A DNA stretch of 64,000 bases from Shewanella aestuarii (GCF_011765625.1 NZ_CP050315.1:148171-212170); one strand, 5' to 3'; positions 8,591 through 17,230 are shown, numbered from the stretch's first letter. Numbers and translations: made by a program. The notes: a model not told the origin generated them from the letters alone.

Positions 8591-9184
8591 ATGAGATTCG
8601 CCATGAAATTAAGCCATAAAGAAATTAAAACCCACCTAGCGCTAGTAGACAACAGCGGCACAGACAACACAGTGCTAGCACTAGCACTAGAGCTTGCCCG
8701 AAACATCGACCCCGACTACGAGTGGGGTGAGGTGCATATCGACCATAAAGAAAAGGCGGCGATAGTAGAAGCTATAGAGGTGGCTCAAGGATACCCAACA
8801 GTTGAACGGCTGTTGTGGTTGGTCGAGTCGGCCAACTTGCTGGCGAAAATCGAGTCGCCTGCGTGGTATGGGGTCAAGCGTGGCCTCGTGGAAATGGTCT
8901 ACGATCTGGACCCTGCCGCTATCACCAAAGATAAGCAGTCGTGGGGCTACGATTGCTATTCGTTGTACCACAAAGCTGTGGGGGTCATTTCAATCCATGA
9001 CCCACACGGCGAGTTGTCCCACTTGGATGTGGGCGCATCGGCGTTCACATGGTCAGGCGTAAGACGCCAATCTTGGGCATTACAATCCCTAATGTGTGAC
9101 CGCACCAAAAAAGCAGTCGCGTACCTCAGTGCGCCGCATAAACAATGCACTCGCGCTGACGAAATCATAGCGCGATTCGCCTAG
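8591..9184 (+). CDS. Hypothetical protein, 197 aa, GC-richer than neighbours
   Basis: The family is not recognised. A soluble protein of about 195 residues has an N-terminal helical half with many Ala, Leu and Glu. Trp- and His-rich segments follow in the second half (SWGYDCYSLYHKAVGVISIHDPHGE), which could bind a metal or nucleotide. The start is either 8591 or the second ATG at 8603; neither has a strong ribosome site. To the eye the base composition is distinctly more GC-rich than the flanks, and the codon use differs, which suggests a separate origin. Terminators sit on both sides (8541-8575 and 9189-9212), so it is its own transcription unit. Confidence 0.65.
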   Translation: MRFAMKLSHKEIKTHLALVDNSGTDNTVLALALELARNIDPDYEWGEVHIDHKEKAAIVEAIEVAQGYPTVERLLWLVESANLLAKIESPAWYGVKRGLVEMVYDLDPAAITKDKQSWGYDCYSLYHKAVGVISIHDPHGELSHLDVGASAFTWSGVRRQSWALQSLMCDRTKKAVAYLSAPHKQCTRADEIIARFA

Positions 9185-9188
9185 CAAT

Positions 9189-9212
9189 AGCCCCGCAAGG
9201 GGCTGTTTCATT
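9189..9212 (+). terminator. Rho-independent terminator
   Basis: AGCCCC-GCAA-GGGGCT followed by GTTTCATT lies directly after the stop at 9184. Confidence 0.75.
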
Positions 9213-9344
9213 AAGTACATTCTAACCAGTGTACTTAATGAAGCATGTGCTTCAAAGCCCGCTCAACAAAGAGCAATAAAGCTGAACCCACAGTGTTACA
9301 GCACTGTGGGTTCGGTAGTCATAATTCTTAAAAGGAGAATCCAA
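9213..9344 (+). other. Hairpin-rich intergenic segment
   Basis: Three inverted repeats occur in series: AAGTACA/TGTACTT (about 9214-9238), GAAGCA/TGTGCTTC (about 9239-9254) and a perfect 12-bp stem GAACCCACAGTG/CACTGTGGGTTC around a 6-base loop (9284-9313). None has a T-run. The segment ends in AAAGGAG (9330-9336), a textbook ribosome site. It may be a structured leader or an untranslated RNA. Confidence 0.35.
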
Positions 9345-9377
9345 ATGACTAATTCATCGTATCAGCTTCAGAGCTAA
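9345..9377 (+). CDS. Possible 10-codon peptide after strong ribosome site
   Basis: ATG at 9345 stands 8 bases after AAAGGAG and opens only ten codons (MTNSSYQLQS) before TAA. It may be a leader peptide or the broken start of a lost gene. Removing the first stop would not give a long frame. Its only support is the near-perfect ribosome site and the hairpins upstream. Confidence 0.25.
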   Translation: MTNSSYQLQS

Positions 9378-9389
9378 ACGCAAGTGATC

Positions 9390-9719
9390 TCAAGAGAGTT
9401 GAGTTAATATCGCTGCTATGCGGCAGTGATCGAGTCCAGACAACTCACAAATGGTGTTCACATGTTGGCAAATCCACGCTTTATTAAGCGAGGCCCAGTC
9501 AGTGACTTGGTATTGACCATTTTTCTTAGCGCCAACAAACGAAATTTGTACGTTCATGTCTGCTAAAGATAAGATCAGTTTTTGGATGCTACGATTTGGC
9601 CACCCCGTCATTTGCATTAACTTAGGCACTGTATTAACGCCATGTTCGATAAGGTAGGCCACCAGCAATCGCCTGTTAAACCGCATGCTTGCATTATTAA
9701 TGGGATATCTTACTTGCAC
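9390..9719 (-). CDS. Winged-helix DNA-binding protein, 109 aa
   Basis: This small basic protein is probably a transcription regulator. Residues about 11-70 read as a winged helix-turn-helix: RFNRRLLVAYLIEHGV, then PKLMQMTGWPNRSIQKLILSL as the turn and recognition helix, then a wing (SFVGAKKNGQYQVTDWASL). Proteins with this pattern are common on gammaproteobacterial plasmids and integrative elements, but I cannot give a family name with certainty. It lies alone, convergent with the preceding region and in the same direction as the next two genes. It is a possible, untested candidate for the factor that binds the repeated 16-bp box. Confidence 0.7.
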   Translation of the reverse strand: MQVRYPINNASMRFNRRLLVAYLIEHGVNTVPKLMQMTGWPNRSIQKLILSLADMNVQISFVGAKKNGQYQVTDWASLNKAWICQHVNTICELSGLDHCRIAAILTQLS

Positions 9720-9998
9720 TCAATTATCCTTTTTGATTATCAGAGGGCTATCTATTAAAAAGGCACCACTATAGGGTTAACCCTAACAACAGATTTGAAG
9801 TATATCCCAATTTATTTAACTGTACTGGCATTCTCATTTACTGCATTTTTTCTCTTTTTCAAGGCTGAAAAATACAGAAGAACGATGCCGAACTGATTGC
9901 ATTAATGACCTGAATGTTGCCCAGTGCGGATGTTGGTCCTATTGGGCATTAACAATTAAAGAGATCAAAAAGTCAGACTTAAAGTAACTTTAAATCTG
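9720..9998. other. Intergenic region with palindrome
   Basis: It contains a near-perfect 25-bp palindrome around TTAAAGTAACTTTAA (9979-9993, flanked by CAGA/TCTG), directly after the stop of the 183-aa gene on the minus strand. The remainder is AT-rich with no convincing gene. Confidence 0.4.
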
Positions 9999-10550
9999 TT
10001 ACCGGATGTGAAATTGTTGATGTGTCTTAAAATAGTTACTTTGGAATTGGTGTTCTGCGTTAACCAGTGCTGTTTCGAGTTCTAGCAATAGCGCTTCATC
10101 GACCAAAGGGATTTCACACAGAATGCCTTCCTCTTTTATCGCAGATCCCAAGCTTTGATAGTTAGCATCGCCTAGCACGCCACGCTCGACAGACCAAATG
10201 CTGCATTGATATGGGTACATTTCTCTATTGGTTTTTTGATTTGGCGTGATCGCTTTATACAAATCACCGCATAATACGACCAAAAAACCATTTTCAGCGT
10301 AAATATCAGTAAAACGCTTCAGGGTGGCGCCATTATTAACCGCCTCAAATTTGTTAAGCAAATAGGCACGCAATTGCGAGTTTGGATCATGCTCAAAAAA
10401 GGGATAATAGCTGGCTAGTTCACGATTGACGGCATCCTCGCCGTATTCCTTTGCGATGGTGCGCACATTGCGAATTAAAGCTTTGACGAGCATTCTGCTA
10501 TTGTTTTGATGCGTTTTAAAGATGCTGGCGATTTGATTGTGAACTGACAT
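9999..10550 (-). CDS. Hypothetical protein, 183 aa
   Basis: The family is not recognised. It is a mostly helical, soluble protein with a conserved-looking centre (YAENGFLVVLCGDLYKAITPNQ) and no signal peptide. CGGAG lies 9 bases upstream of the ATG at 10550. The leader contains a hairpin (CGCTGGT/ACCAGCG, about 10578-10600) unlike the repeated leader element; its arm includes a Chi-type octamer. It lies downstream of, and in line with, the 93-aa gene at 10615, so the promoter at 10953-10981 may serve both. Confidence 0.7.
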   Translation of the reverse strand: MSVHNQIASIFKTHQNNSRMLVKALIRNVRTIAKEYGEDAVNRELASYYPFFEHDPNSQLRAYLLNKFEAVNNGATLKRFTDIYAENGFLVVLCGDLYKAITPNQKTNREMYPYQCSIWSVERGVLGDANYQSLGSAIKEEGILCEIPLVDEALLLELETALVNAEHQFQSNYFKTHQQFHIR

Positions 10551-10614
10551 GATAGTGACTCCGAAGCGTTATTCTTACGCTGGTAGCCAATCCACCAGCG
10601 ATTAAGCAAGACAA

Positions 10615-10896
10615 TTAGCAATGGGTAAATTTCACGCCTTGGTGGTCGTTTAATACCGTATCGGATTGCAAACAGTCATACACAAAGAGATTCGTCACAG
10701 TGCAGTTAATCCAACTGTTGTGTAGTCTTTGCCAAGCACCAATGTATTGACCGGCGCACTTTTTCTTTTGTGCGGTTGATTTTGCTTTATGCACATTCGC
10801 AATATAGGCCTGCTCATGCTCAACAGACGCTTTATCAAGAATTAATTGTGATAATTTGGATTGGTGTTCTGCATCAAGATGGGTAAAGTATGCCAT
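10615..10896 (-). CDS. Small hypothetical protein, 93 aa
   Basis: The start at 10896 (MAYFTHL) is chosen because an upstream in-frame ATG lies inside the leader element, between the hairpin and its ACGAGG ribosome site. The N-terminal half is a charged helix rich in Lys, His and Gln. The second half has several Cys residues and a basic-aromatic stretch (GAWQRLHNSW). I do not recognise it. It carries both regulatory signals typical of the cargo: the leader hairpin (10912-10932) and a promoter whose spacer is exactly the 16-bp box (10960-10975). Confidence 0.7.
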   Translation of the reverse strand: MAYFTHLDAEHQSKLSQLILDKASVEHEQAYIANVHKAKSTAQKKKCAGQYIGAWQRLHNSWINCTVTNLFVYDCLQSDTVLNDHQGVKFTHC

Positions 10897-10902
10897 ATTA
10901 AC

Positions 10903-10932
10903 CTCGTGCATTATCTGGGTCGCAATCAGATA
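10903..10932 (-). ncRNA. Leader hairpin element, copy 4
   Basis: Stem UAUCUG/CAGAUA (10912-10932, minus strand) closes the loop AUUGCGACC, and GCACGAGG follows before the ATG at 10896. The stem differs at several positions from the other copies while staying complementary. Confidence 0.65.
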
Positions 10933-10952
10933 GTTATTTTGAAACTGGGTTT

Positions 10953-10981
10953 ATTATAGTATCAATTAAGAGTTGTGGCAA
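10953..10981 (-). promoter_or_regulatory. Promoter whose spacer contains the 16-bp box
   Basis: On the minus strand TTGCCA (10976-10981) and TATAAT (10953-10958) are separated by 17 bp, of which 16 are the box CAACTCTTAATTGATA. A protein on the box would block this promoter, so repression is the simplest reading. Confidence 0.7.
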
Positions 10982-11049
10982 GCCGTTTTTTGACGATAAA
11001 ATCATCGATTTTAAGCGTGCAAATGAAGGGAAAATAGGCGCAACTGGGC

Positions 11050-11072
11050 AGGCTTTACGCGCTATTAGGTAA
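11050..11072 (+). repeat. 23-bp direct repeat, copy B
   Basis: Exact second copy of the repeat at 1820-1842, 13 bp downstream of the end of the 1241-aa repeat gene on the minus strand. Confidence 0.6.
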
Positions 11073-11084
11073 CGTTAATCCATA

Positions 11085-14000
11085 TTATACGTTTTCAGCA
11101 TCAGTCAAATGTTGTTGTTTGAGTCGCGCTGATTCTTTCTTATGAAATAAGGCACGCAATTGCGGAAGCTTGCCATTTTTGATGATGGCTTTATAAAGTT
11201 TTGGCTTGTTAAACCGAAAGTCATCTATGTCCTCTGATCCAATAAAAGCAAAGCTAATTTCTGTCAGTTGAGCGGCAGAAAAAGATTCTTTCCAAAAACC
11301 GTCGCTAAAAACAGAATCAATTAATTTTTGCTCATGCAACGTGAAGGGTTTCTCATCATTGTTTATACACTTCAAGCCAGCTTCTGCATAACACTCATCA
11401 AGCCTGTTGTGCTCTTTTAAATACCGTAATGCATTGGGAAATCTTTGCGAAAACTCGTCGCGAGTTAGGCACTGTTTTGCTAAATAGACACATTCATCAT
11501 ACGTAACAATAACTGCATCAGCAGGTAAGTTTGCTTCATCCATGCATTCATCAAGTCGATCTTTTAACATCAGAAATTCGACTTCATTTGGGTATTGGGT
11601 TACAAATTCGCTGCGTGAATCGCATTCCTTTGCCAATTGGAGACACTTTTTATAGGAGTACACGACACGTTTGAGCCCGGCTTCAATAAAACATTTAACC
11701 CGCAGTTCGTGTTCGTTTAAAAATTTTAAATGACTTGAATGTTTTCGAGAAAACTCAGTGCAAGAATTGCATTGCTTTGCTAACTCGACGCAGTATTCAA
11801 AGGTTAATGATGCTGGTGGGACTGAGTTATAAGTCTTCTGTAATCCTGCTTCTGCATAACATTGTTCCAATTTGTTATGTCTATATAAGTATGAAATCGC
11901 GCCGGTGTATTTCTTTCGAAACTCAGAACGAGTTTGACACTGCTTTGCTAACTCGACACAGGATTTAAAGGTGTATAATGCGAGTTTTCCGTTAAGCTTA
12001 CCATGGACTAAACCAGCCTCGGCAAAGCACTCATCACGGCGATTGATCCTGCGTAAAAATAATGATGCGCCATAATGTTTTCTTGCGAACTCACCACGGG
12101 ACTTGCACTGTTTGGCCAATCCGACGCAAACTTCATAGCTAAATTTTGACTCGCTTTGTTTTAAACCAGCCTCGTTAAAGCAATCTTCAAGCCTGTTCTG
12201 TCTTCTCAACTCTTTTGATGCGTAAGCGTGTTTCTTGTAAAACTCACCACGAGACTTGCACTGTTTGGCCAATCCGACGCAAACTTCATAGCTTAATTTA
12301 GACTTGTATTTACTCAGGCCTGCTTCATTAAAAAATTCTTCTAATCTGTTGTTTTTAATTAAAAATCTAGATGCACCACAATGTTTTTTGTTAAACTCAG
12401 CACGAGTAGCGCATTGCTTTGCTAACTCAAGGCAAACTTCATAGCTGTATTTAGATTTGTATTTACTCAGGCCTGCTTCATTAAAACATTCTTCTAATCT
12501 ATTGTTTTTAGTTAAAAATCCAGATGCACCACAATGTTTTTTGTTAAACTCAGCACGAGACTCGCACTGTTTGGCCAATCCGACGCAAACTTCATAGCTA
12601 AATTTTGACTCGCTTTGTTTTAAACCAGCCTCGTTAAAGCAATCTTCAAGCCTGTTCTGTCTTCTCAACTCTTTTGATGCGTAAGCGTGTTTTTTGTTAA
12701 ACTCAGCGCGAGTAGCGCATTGCTTTGCTAACTCAAGGCAAACGTCATAGCTGTATTTAGAAGTGTATTTACGCAGGCCTGCTTCATTAAAACATTCATC
12801 TAATCTATTGTTTTTAATCAAAAATATATATGCACCACAATGTTTTTTGTAAAACTCAGTACGAGTTGCACAGTGCTTTGCTAGCTCAACGCATTTCTCG
12901 TAACTGAATTTAGACTGGTATTTACCTAGACCAGCCTCAACAAAACAATCTTCAAGTCTTTTTTGCCTCATTAAAAATACTGCTGCGCTGCCATATTTCT
13001 TGTGAAACTCACTACGAGATTGACACTGTTTGGCCAATCCGACGCAACCTTCATAGCTGTATTTAGACTTGTTTATACTTAGACCAGCTTGAATAAAACA
13101 CTCTTCAAGTCGATTCTCTCTACTTAAAAATTCTGCTGCGCCGCCATATTTCTTAATAAACGCAGTGCGATTCGCGCATTGCTTTGCTAACTTGACGCAA
13201 ATCTCATAGGTGTATTTTGAGGTCTTTTTTTGCTTGTTATCACCTAAACCCGCCTCATTAAAGCAATCTTCAGCTCTTTTTTCTTGATACAAGAATGCTG
13301 CTGCGCTGCCATATTTCTTGTTAAACTCAGAACGAGTCGCGCATTGCTTTGCTAACTCGACGCAAATCTCAAAGGTGTATATGGTGGGGTCTTTTCTACG
13401 AATACCAGGCACTAAACCAGCTTCGTTAAAGCATTTTTCAATCAGATTGTTATTGCGTAAGTATGTTAATGCACCACCATTCTTTTTCGAAAACTCTGCG
13501 CGAGTTGCGCAGTGCTTTGCTAGCTCAACGCATTTCTCGTAACTGTATTTAGACTTGTATCTACCTAGACCAGCCTCGTCAAAGCAATCGTCAAGCCTTT
13601 TCTCTCTGTTCAAAAATGATGATGCGATGGGATATTTCTTGTGAAACTCAGTACGAGATTGGCACTGTTTGGCTAACTCGACACAAGATGCAAAGGTGTA
13701 TGATGAGGGATCAGCTTTACGAACACGACGCGCTAACCCAGCCTCTTTGTAGCACTCTTGAAGTCTGTTGATTTTACGTAAAAATCCAAATGCGCCGCCA
13801 TGTTTTCTACTAAACTCAACACGAGTTGTGCATTGTTTCGCTAACGCGACACAAGACTCATAGGTGTGTTTTGACTTGTATACCGGTAAACAAGCCGCAT
13901 TAAAACACTCTTCAAGTCTTTTTTTCTTGTTTAAAAATGCTGATGCGCTGGGATATTTCTTGTGAAACTCAGTACGAGATTGGCACTGTTTCGCTAACTC

Positions 14001-14810
14001 GACACAAGATGCAAAAGTGTATGTGATGTTACCATACTGGCTTTTTAGGCCTGCTTCGTTAAAGCAATCTTGGTGTCTGTTAATTTTGCGTAAGAATGCC
14101 AATGCGCCACGATGTTTTTTGTTAAACTCATCACGAGTAGCGCATTGCTTTGCTAGCTCAACGCAAGTTTCGTAACTGTATTTAGAATTGAATTTACTTA
14201 GACCAGCCTCATCAAAGCAATCGTCAAGCCTTTTCTCTCTAATCAAAAATGCTGATGCGTTGTGATATTTCTTGTGAAACTCAGTACGAGATTGGCACTG
14301 TTTAGCTAACTCGACACAATCCTCAAAAGTATACGTGGTGTTATCGTATTTATGTTCTAGACCTGCTTGTTTATAGCACTCTTGGAGTCTTTTATTTTTG
14401 CGTAAGTATACCAATGCGCCATGATGTTTTTTATGAAACTCAGAACGTGATTGGCACTGTTTGGCTAGTTCGACGCAACGCTCAAAAGAAAGCGGTATAC
14501 GCTCTCTTTTCTTCCCTTTTATCTCTCTGCTTTTACTGGGTCCAATATCGGGCGTTTCAATAGCGGGTGTTTCAATAGCGGGTGTTTCAATAGCGGGTGT
14601 TTCAATAGCAGGTGTTTCAATAGCGGGTGCTTCTTTGCGGTAGGGTACTTTATTATCGATGACGGCATAACACTGTTGAAGCCAGTAGTTTTCCTTAGCT
14701 GCATCATAGTAAATTTTGTATTTGTTAAACTCAATTCTATCACTGCAAAACTCAGCAAATAACAAACAGTCAGAGAGTGTAATTTGTTGCATAAGGCAGT
14801 CCACCAGCAA
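11085..14810 (-). CDS. Giant tandem-repeat protein, 1241 aa
   Basis: About twenty units of roughly 50 residues fill residues 105-1150. Each reads like YSYE-x-CVELAKQC-x-[ST]R-x-EF-x-KK-x(4)-A-x(2)-FL-x(4)-RLEECFNEAGL, joined by short Lys/Ser linkers. A degenerate unit sits at the N-terminus, followed by a linker of five PAIET pentapeptides and a basic stretch. A non-repeat C-terminus of about 90 residues ends the chain. Cys and the SRxEFxKK core are nearly constant, while positions after KK and around FL vary. From memory the unit resembles short helical modules found beside phage homing endonucleases, which bind DNA. Serial DNA or RNA reading is therefore possible but unproven. Units at about residues 610-660 and 760-810 are almost identical, so the array is still changing by duplication. 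Confidence 0.85.
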   Translation of the reverse strand: MLVDCLMQQITLSDCLLFAEFCSDRIEFNKYKIYYDAAKENYWLQQCYAVIDNKVPYRKEAPAIETPAIETPAIETPAIETPAIETPDIGPSKSREIKGKKRERIPLSFERCVELAKQCQSRSEFHKKHHGALVYLRKNKRLQECYKQAGLEHKYDNTTYTFEDCVELAKQCQSRTEFHKKYHNASAFLIREKRLDDCFDEAGLSKFNSKYSYETCVELAKQCATRDEFNKKHRGALAFLRKINRHQDCFNEAGLKSQYGNITYTFASCVELAKQCQSRTEFHKKYPSASAFLNKKKRLEECFNAACLPVYKSKHTYESCVALAKQCTTRVEFSRKHGGAFGFLRKINRLQECYKEAGLARRVRKADPSSYTFASCVELAKQCQSRTEFHKKYPIASSFLNREKRLDDCFDEAGLGRYKSKYSYEKCVELAKHCATRAEFSKKNGGALTYLRNNNLIEKCFNEAGLVPGIRRKDPTIYTFEICVELAKQCATRSEFNKKYGSAAAFLYQEKRAEDCFNEAGLGDNKQKKTSKYTYEICVKLAKQCANRTAFIKKYGGAAEFLSRENRLEECFIQAGLSINKSKYSYEGCVGLAKQCQSRSEFHKKYGSAAVFLMRQKRLEDCFVEAGLGKYQSKFSYEKCVELAKHCATRTEFYKKHCGAYIFLIKNNRLDECFNEAGLRKYTSKYSYDVCLELAKQCATRAEFNKKHAYASKELRRQNRLEDCFNEAGLKQSESKFSYEVCVGLAKQCESRAEFNKKHCGASGFLTKNNRLEECFNEAGLSKYKSKYSYEVCLELAKQCATRAEFNKKHCGASRFLIKNNRLEEFFNEAGLSKYKSKLSYEVCVGLAKQCKSRGEFYKKHAYASKELRRQNRLEDCFNEAGLKQSESKFSYEVCVGLAKQCKSRGEFARKHYGASLFLRRINRRDECFAEAGLVHGKLNGKLALYTFKSCVELAKQCQTRSEFRKKYTGAISYLYRHNKLEQCYAEAGLQKTYNSVPPASLTFEYCVELAKQCNSCTEFSRKHSSHLKFLNEHELRVKCFIEAGLKRVVYSYKKCLQLAKECDSRSEFVTQYPNEVEFLMLKDRLDECMDEANLPADAVIVTYDECVYLAKQCLTRDEFSQRFPNALRYLKEHNRLDECYAEAGLKCINNDEKPFTLHEQKLIDSVFSDGFWKESFSAAQLTEISFAFIGSEDIDDFRFNKPKLYKAIIKNGKLPQLRALFHKKESARLKQQHLTDAENV
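14541..14640 (-). repeat. Pentapeptide-coding minisatellite (PAIET)5
   Basis: A 15-bp unit (GCTATTGAAACACCC-like on the coding strand) is repeated about five times near the start of the 1241-aa gene. The number of copies may differ between isolates. Confidence 0.7.
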
Positions 14811-14904
14811 AATAAATAGAAATTAGCCATAAATAATATTCATATAGTATCAATTAATTGTCGGAATATCTTGCAAAAATTTATCTTTTCTATTGGCTTA
14901 AACA
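14811..14904. promoter_or_regulatory. Upstream region of repeat-protein gene with partial box
   Basis: A degenerate box TATCAATTAATTGTCG lies at 14848-14863. The start codon at 14810 is preceded by a Chi-type octamer (14801-14808 on the complement) overlapping the first codons. No clear -35/-10 pair can be chosen. Confidence 0.35.
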
Positions 14905-14967
14905 TATCAATTAAGAGTTGCATTGTAATAAATTCACCCTTATACTGTTTATATCAATTAAATGTTG
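14905..14967 (+). promoter_or_regulatory. Promoter with two 16-bp boxes
   Basis: The box TATCAATTAAGAGTTG (14905-14920) runs into the -35 TTGCAT (14918-14923). A 17-bp spacer leads to the -10 TATACT (14941-14946). A second box (14952-14967) covers the expected start of transcription, so repression by two bound proteins is plausible. Confidence 0.7.
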
Positions 14968-14976
14968 GGGCTGAAA

Positions 14977-16635
14977 ATGTTAAACGCGATGTCGATGAAT
15001 GAAAGTGAGCTGTCGATGCACCAGCATCATGAACATGCTTTAGCTTGTGTTCCGCAGCAGATTGCTGGATTGAGTGTGTTTAAAAATCCCGATGCCCAAT
15101 CTATTTCAAATCTCATCACATCCTATCAAACAGATGTAAAGCGTATCGAAACGATGTTAGCAGTGCTCAAGTCATCGGATGCCGTATTTGCGCTTAATTA
15201 TCTTCAGTCAGGTCCACGAAATTGGGTAAGAACGTCCCTATCGAGTATTGATGAAGCCTTGAAAGGGTTAAGTGCCGATTATTGGAAAAAGGCGCTGGAT
15301 TTGACAGATGTATTAGATCATATGACCGCAGAATCCCGCATTCAATGGCAGGAAAATATTGCTGGATGGGAAGTCCCATTATTTGAGCAAGAAACGGTCA
15401 TTACAACTATTTTAGATTTGCTCACCAACCGCGATAAATTCCTTGCGCAAAAAGTCGAGGGCATATTTAAATCATTATCAAAGGTCCATGTCACTAACTC
15501 ACCATCGGGCTTTACCCAGCGATTTATTATTGAAAACATTTTAAGCTCAACATACCGCAAAGAAGCGATTGACGATTTAAGGCAGCTTATCGCTAAATTT
15601 ATGGGTCGTGAAATTTCAAGAATGCGAGACATGAACACTGGTTCAATCATAGAAAACGCTTGGAAAAATGACACGGGTAAATGGCTTGAGATGGATGGTG
15701 GCGCCCTAAAGTTTAAAGTGTTTAAAAAGCAAACCATTCACATTGAGATCCATCCAGATATCGCATGGCGATTAAATGAAATTCTCGCAGTGTTACACCC
15801 ACACGCCATTCCTCAAGAGTTCAAAACGCGCAAAGCTGGCAAGAAAATTAAGGATTTTCAATTGACACAGCACTTGCTGAGCAATGACTTGCTGAACATG
15901 GTAGCCAGCCTTGTTCCAACAAGGATTTGGGATAAAACAGGGTATGAGCCGCGTGTCACTGGCTGCAAAGAAAACAGTGTGTCTACACGTTACTACAATG
16001 ACAACAACGCGCAGGTAAAGGAATTAGATAGTTTTTTAGCGAGCTGCGGTGCAGTACGTATTAACAAGTTTTCACAAGAATGGCAGTTTGAGTACGATTT
16101 TCTGTCAATTCGTGACGAAATTGTGCGAGTGGGTAAAGCGCCAGAACACATCTCACATCAGTATTTTCCAACGCCGACTGACTTAGCGCTTGAGGTATTA
16201 GAGCGATTGGAGATTGTAAGCACAGATACCATCTTGGAGCCGTCAGCAGGCCAAGCCGGTCTTGCTAAGCATCTTAAGGGCTGTGGTAAGTCTGTTACCT
16301 GTGTAGAAGTATCAAAGCTTAATTCGTTAGTGCTTGAAGCCATCGGCTTTGATGCGGTTGTTAATCAAGACTTCATTCAATATGCCAACAACGCACCCAA
16401 ATTCGACAAGATAGCCATGAACCCGCCATTTAGTGCTGGGCGAGCAAAATTACACGTTGAAACGGCGATGGAATTGCTCAGTAAAACGGGCGCTAAGCTG
16501 GTGGCCATCGTCCCGCCAACACTGAAAAACAAACTGAATGCTGATGGTTACGATATTTCGTGGTCTGCAACACTGCATAATCGATTCGAAAATACCGGTG
16601 TGACTGTTTGCATCGTTGAAATTACCAAGTTATAG
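14977..16635 (+). CDS. DUF4942-type protein with adenine-N6 methyltransferase domain, 552 aa
   Basis: The C-terminal 150 residues are a class-I SAM-dependent methyltransferase: DTILEPSAGQAGLAKHL (about 417-433) is the SAM-binding motif and AMNPPF (about 480) the catalytic NPPF of adenine-N6 enzymes. The first 370 residues match the layout I know as DUF4942, including the stretch KVFKKQTIHIEIHPDIAWRLNEIL. A paralogue without methyltransferase lies at 29683-30567. The start at 14977 is preferred over 14962 because GTTGGGG then lies at ribosome-site distance; the other methyltransferase gene (41884) has the same GTTGGGG leader. It probably methylates plasmid or host DNA as protection against restriction; no restriction gene is adjacent. 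Confidence 0.85.
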   Translation: MLNAMSMNESELSMHQHHEHALACVPQQIAGLSVFKNPDAQSISNLITSYQTDVKRIETMLAVLKSSDAVFALNYLQSGPRNWVRTSLSSIDEALKGLSADYWKKALDLTDVLDHMTAESRIQWQENIAGWEVPLFEQETVITTILDLLTNRDKFLAQKVEGIFKSLSKVHVTNSPSGFTQRFIIENILSSTYRKEAIDDLRQLIAKFMGREISRMRDMNTGSIIENAWKNDTGKWLEMDGGALKFKVFKKQTIHIEIHPDIAWRLNEILAVLHPHAIPQEFKTRKAGKKIKDFQLTQHLLSNDLLNMVASLVPTRIWDKTGYEPRVTGCKENSVSTRYYNDNNAQVKELDSFLASCGAVRINKFSQEWQFEYDFLSIRDEIVRVGKAPEHISHQYFPTPTDLALEVLERLEIVSTDTILEPSAGQAGLAKHLKGCGKSVTCVEVSKLNSLVLEAIGFDAVVNQDFIQYANNAPKFDKIAMNPPFSAGRAKLHVETAMELLSKTGAKLVAIVPPTLKNKLNADGYDISWSATLHNRFENTGVTVCIVEITKL

Positions 16636-16644
16636 GGGATTATC

Positions 16645-17139
16645 ATGAGTCAATCAAAGCAACGTTGGGCAAAGGAATTATTCACCCAATCAGAATTCCA
16701 TCTCGATATGCTAAAGAAGATCCAAGATAAAGGTTTTGTCACGATAGGTATTCAACCTGAAGAAGATAACTTTCCCTTTGTTTATACCGTTGGATTAGCT
16801 GATAAAGGAATGCCAGATTTAATCGTAGTTGGGAATATGTCACAATCACTGATGAGCACCATTATCATAAAAGTGGCAAAATTATTCGAAGAAAATGGCC
16901 CAACTGTCGGCATAATTGAAGGTTTGATAAAAGTGCCTTTAAAGATAGTCAGTGTCGATCCAGAAATTGTGGCAGACAAGATGCTCGTTACAGACGCATA
17001 CAATGCGTACAAAGCACATGATAATTATTTTGTGCAAATTCTTTGGCCTGACGAAGAAGGTCGTTTTCCAGATAATGTGAACTTTTCCAAAAAATTTGCT
17101 GATGCAACAGAGATATTGCCTTTAAGAAAAGCGCATTGA
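16645..17139 (+). CDS. DUF4262-like protein, 164 aa
   Basis: The features are those I associate with DUF4262: FVYTVGLADKGMPDLIVVG near residue 48 and FVQILWPDEEGRFPD near residue 130. The biochemical role of this family is not established. The protein is soluble, with no signal peptide. It starts 9 bases after the methyltransferase stop, behind AGGGGATTATC, so the two form an operon under the two-box promoter at 14905-14967. A hairpin at about 17151-17190 may end the transcript. Confidence 0.75.
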   Translation: MSQSKQRWAKELFTQSEFHLDMLKKIQDKGFVTIGIQPEEDNFPFVYTVGLADKGMPDLIVVGNMSQSLMSTIIIKVAKLFEENGPTVGIIEGLIKVPLKIVSVDPEIVADKMLVTDAYNAYKAHDNYFVQILWPDEEGRFPDNVNFSKKFADATEILPLRKAH

Positions 17140-17150
17140 TACGGTTAACC

Positions 17151-17190
17151 TAGTTGCCTGACAAGATGTAGGCAACTTGGTTTGCATTAT
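17151..17190 (+). terminator. Possible terminator
   Basis: Stem AGTTGCCT/AGGCAACT is followed by a T-rich but interrupted tail. It is weaker than the other terminators here. Confidence 0.4.
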
Positions 17191-17230
17191 ATTTGCATTA
17201 CAAATCAGGTGTTATATCGCTTTTTTGTAC

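Noticed and set aside
14461..14830. Frames encoding AGVSI and LLKHP repeats
   Set aside because: Shadow translations of the PAIET minisatellite.
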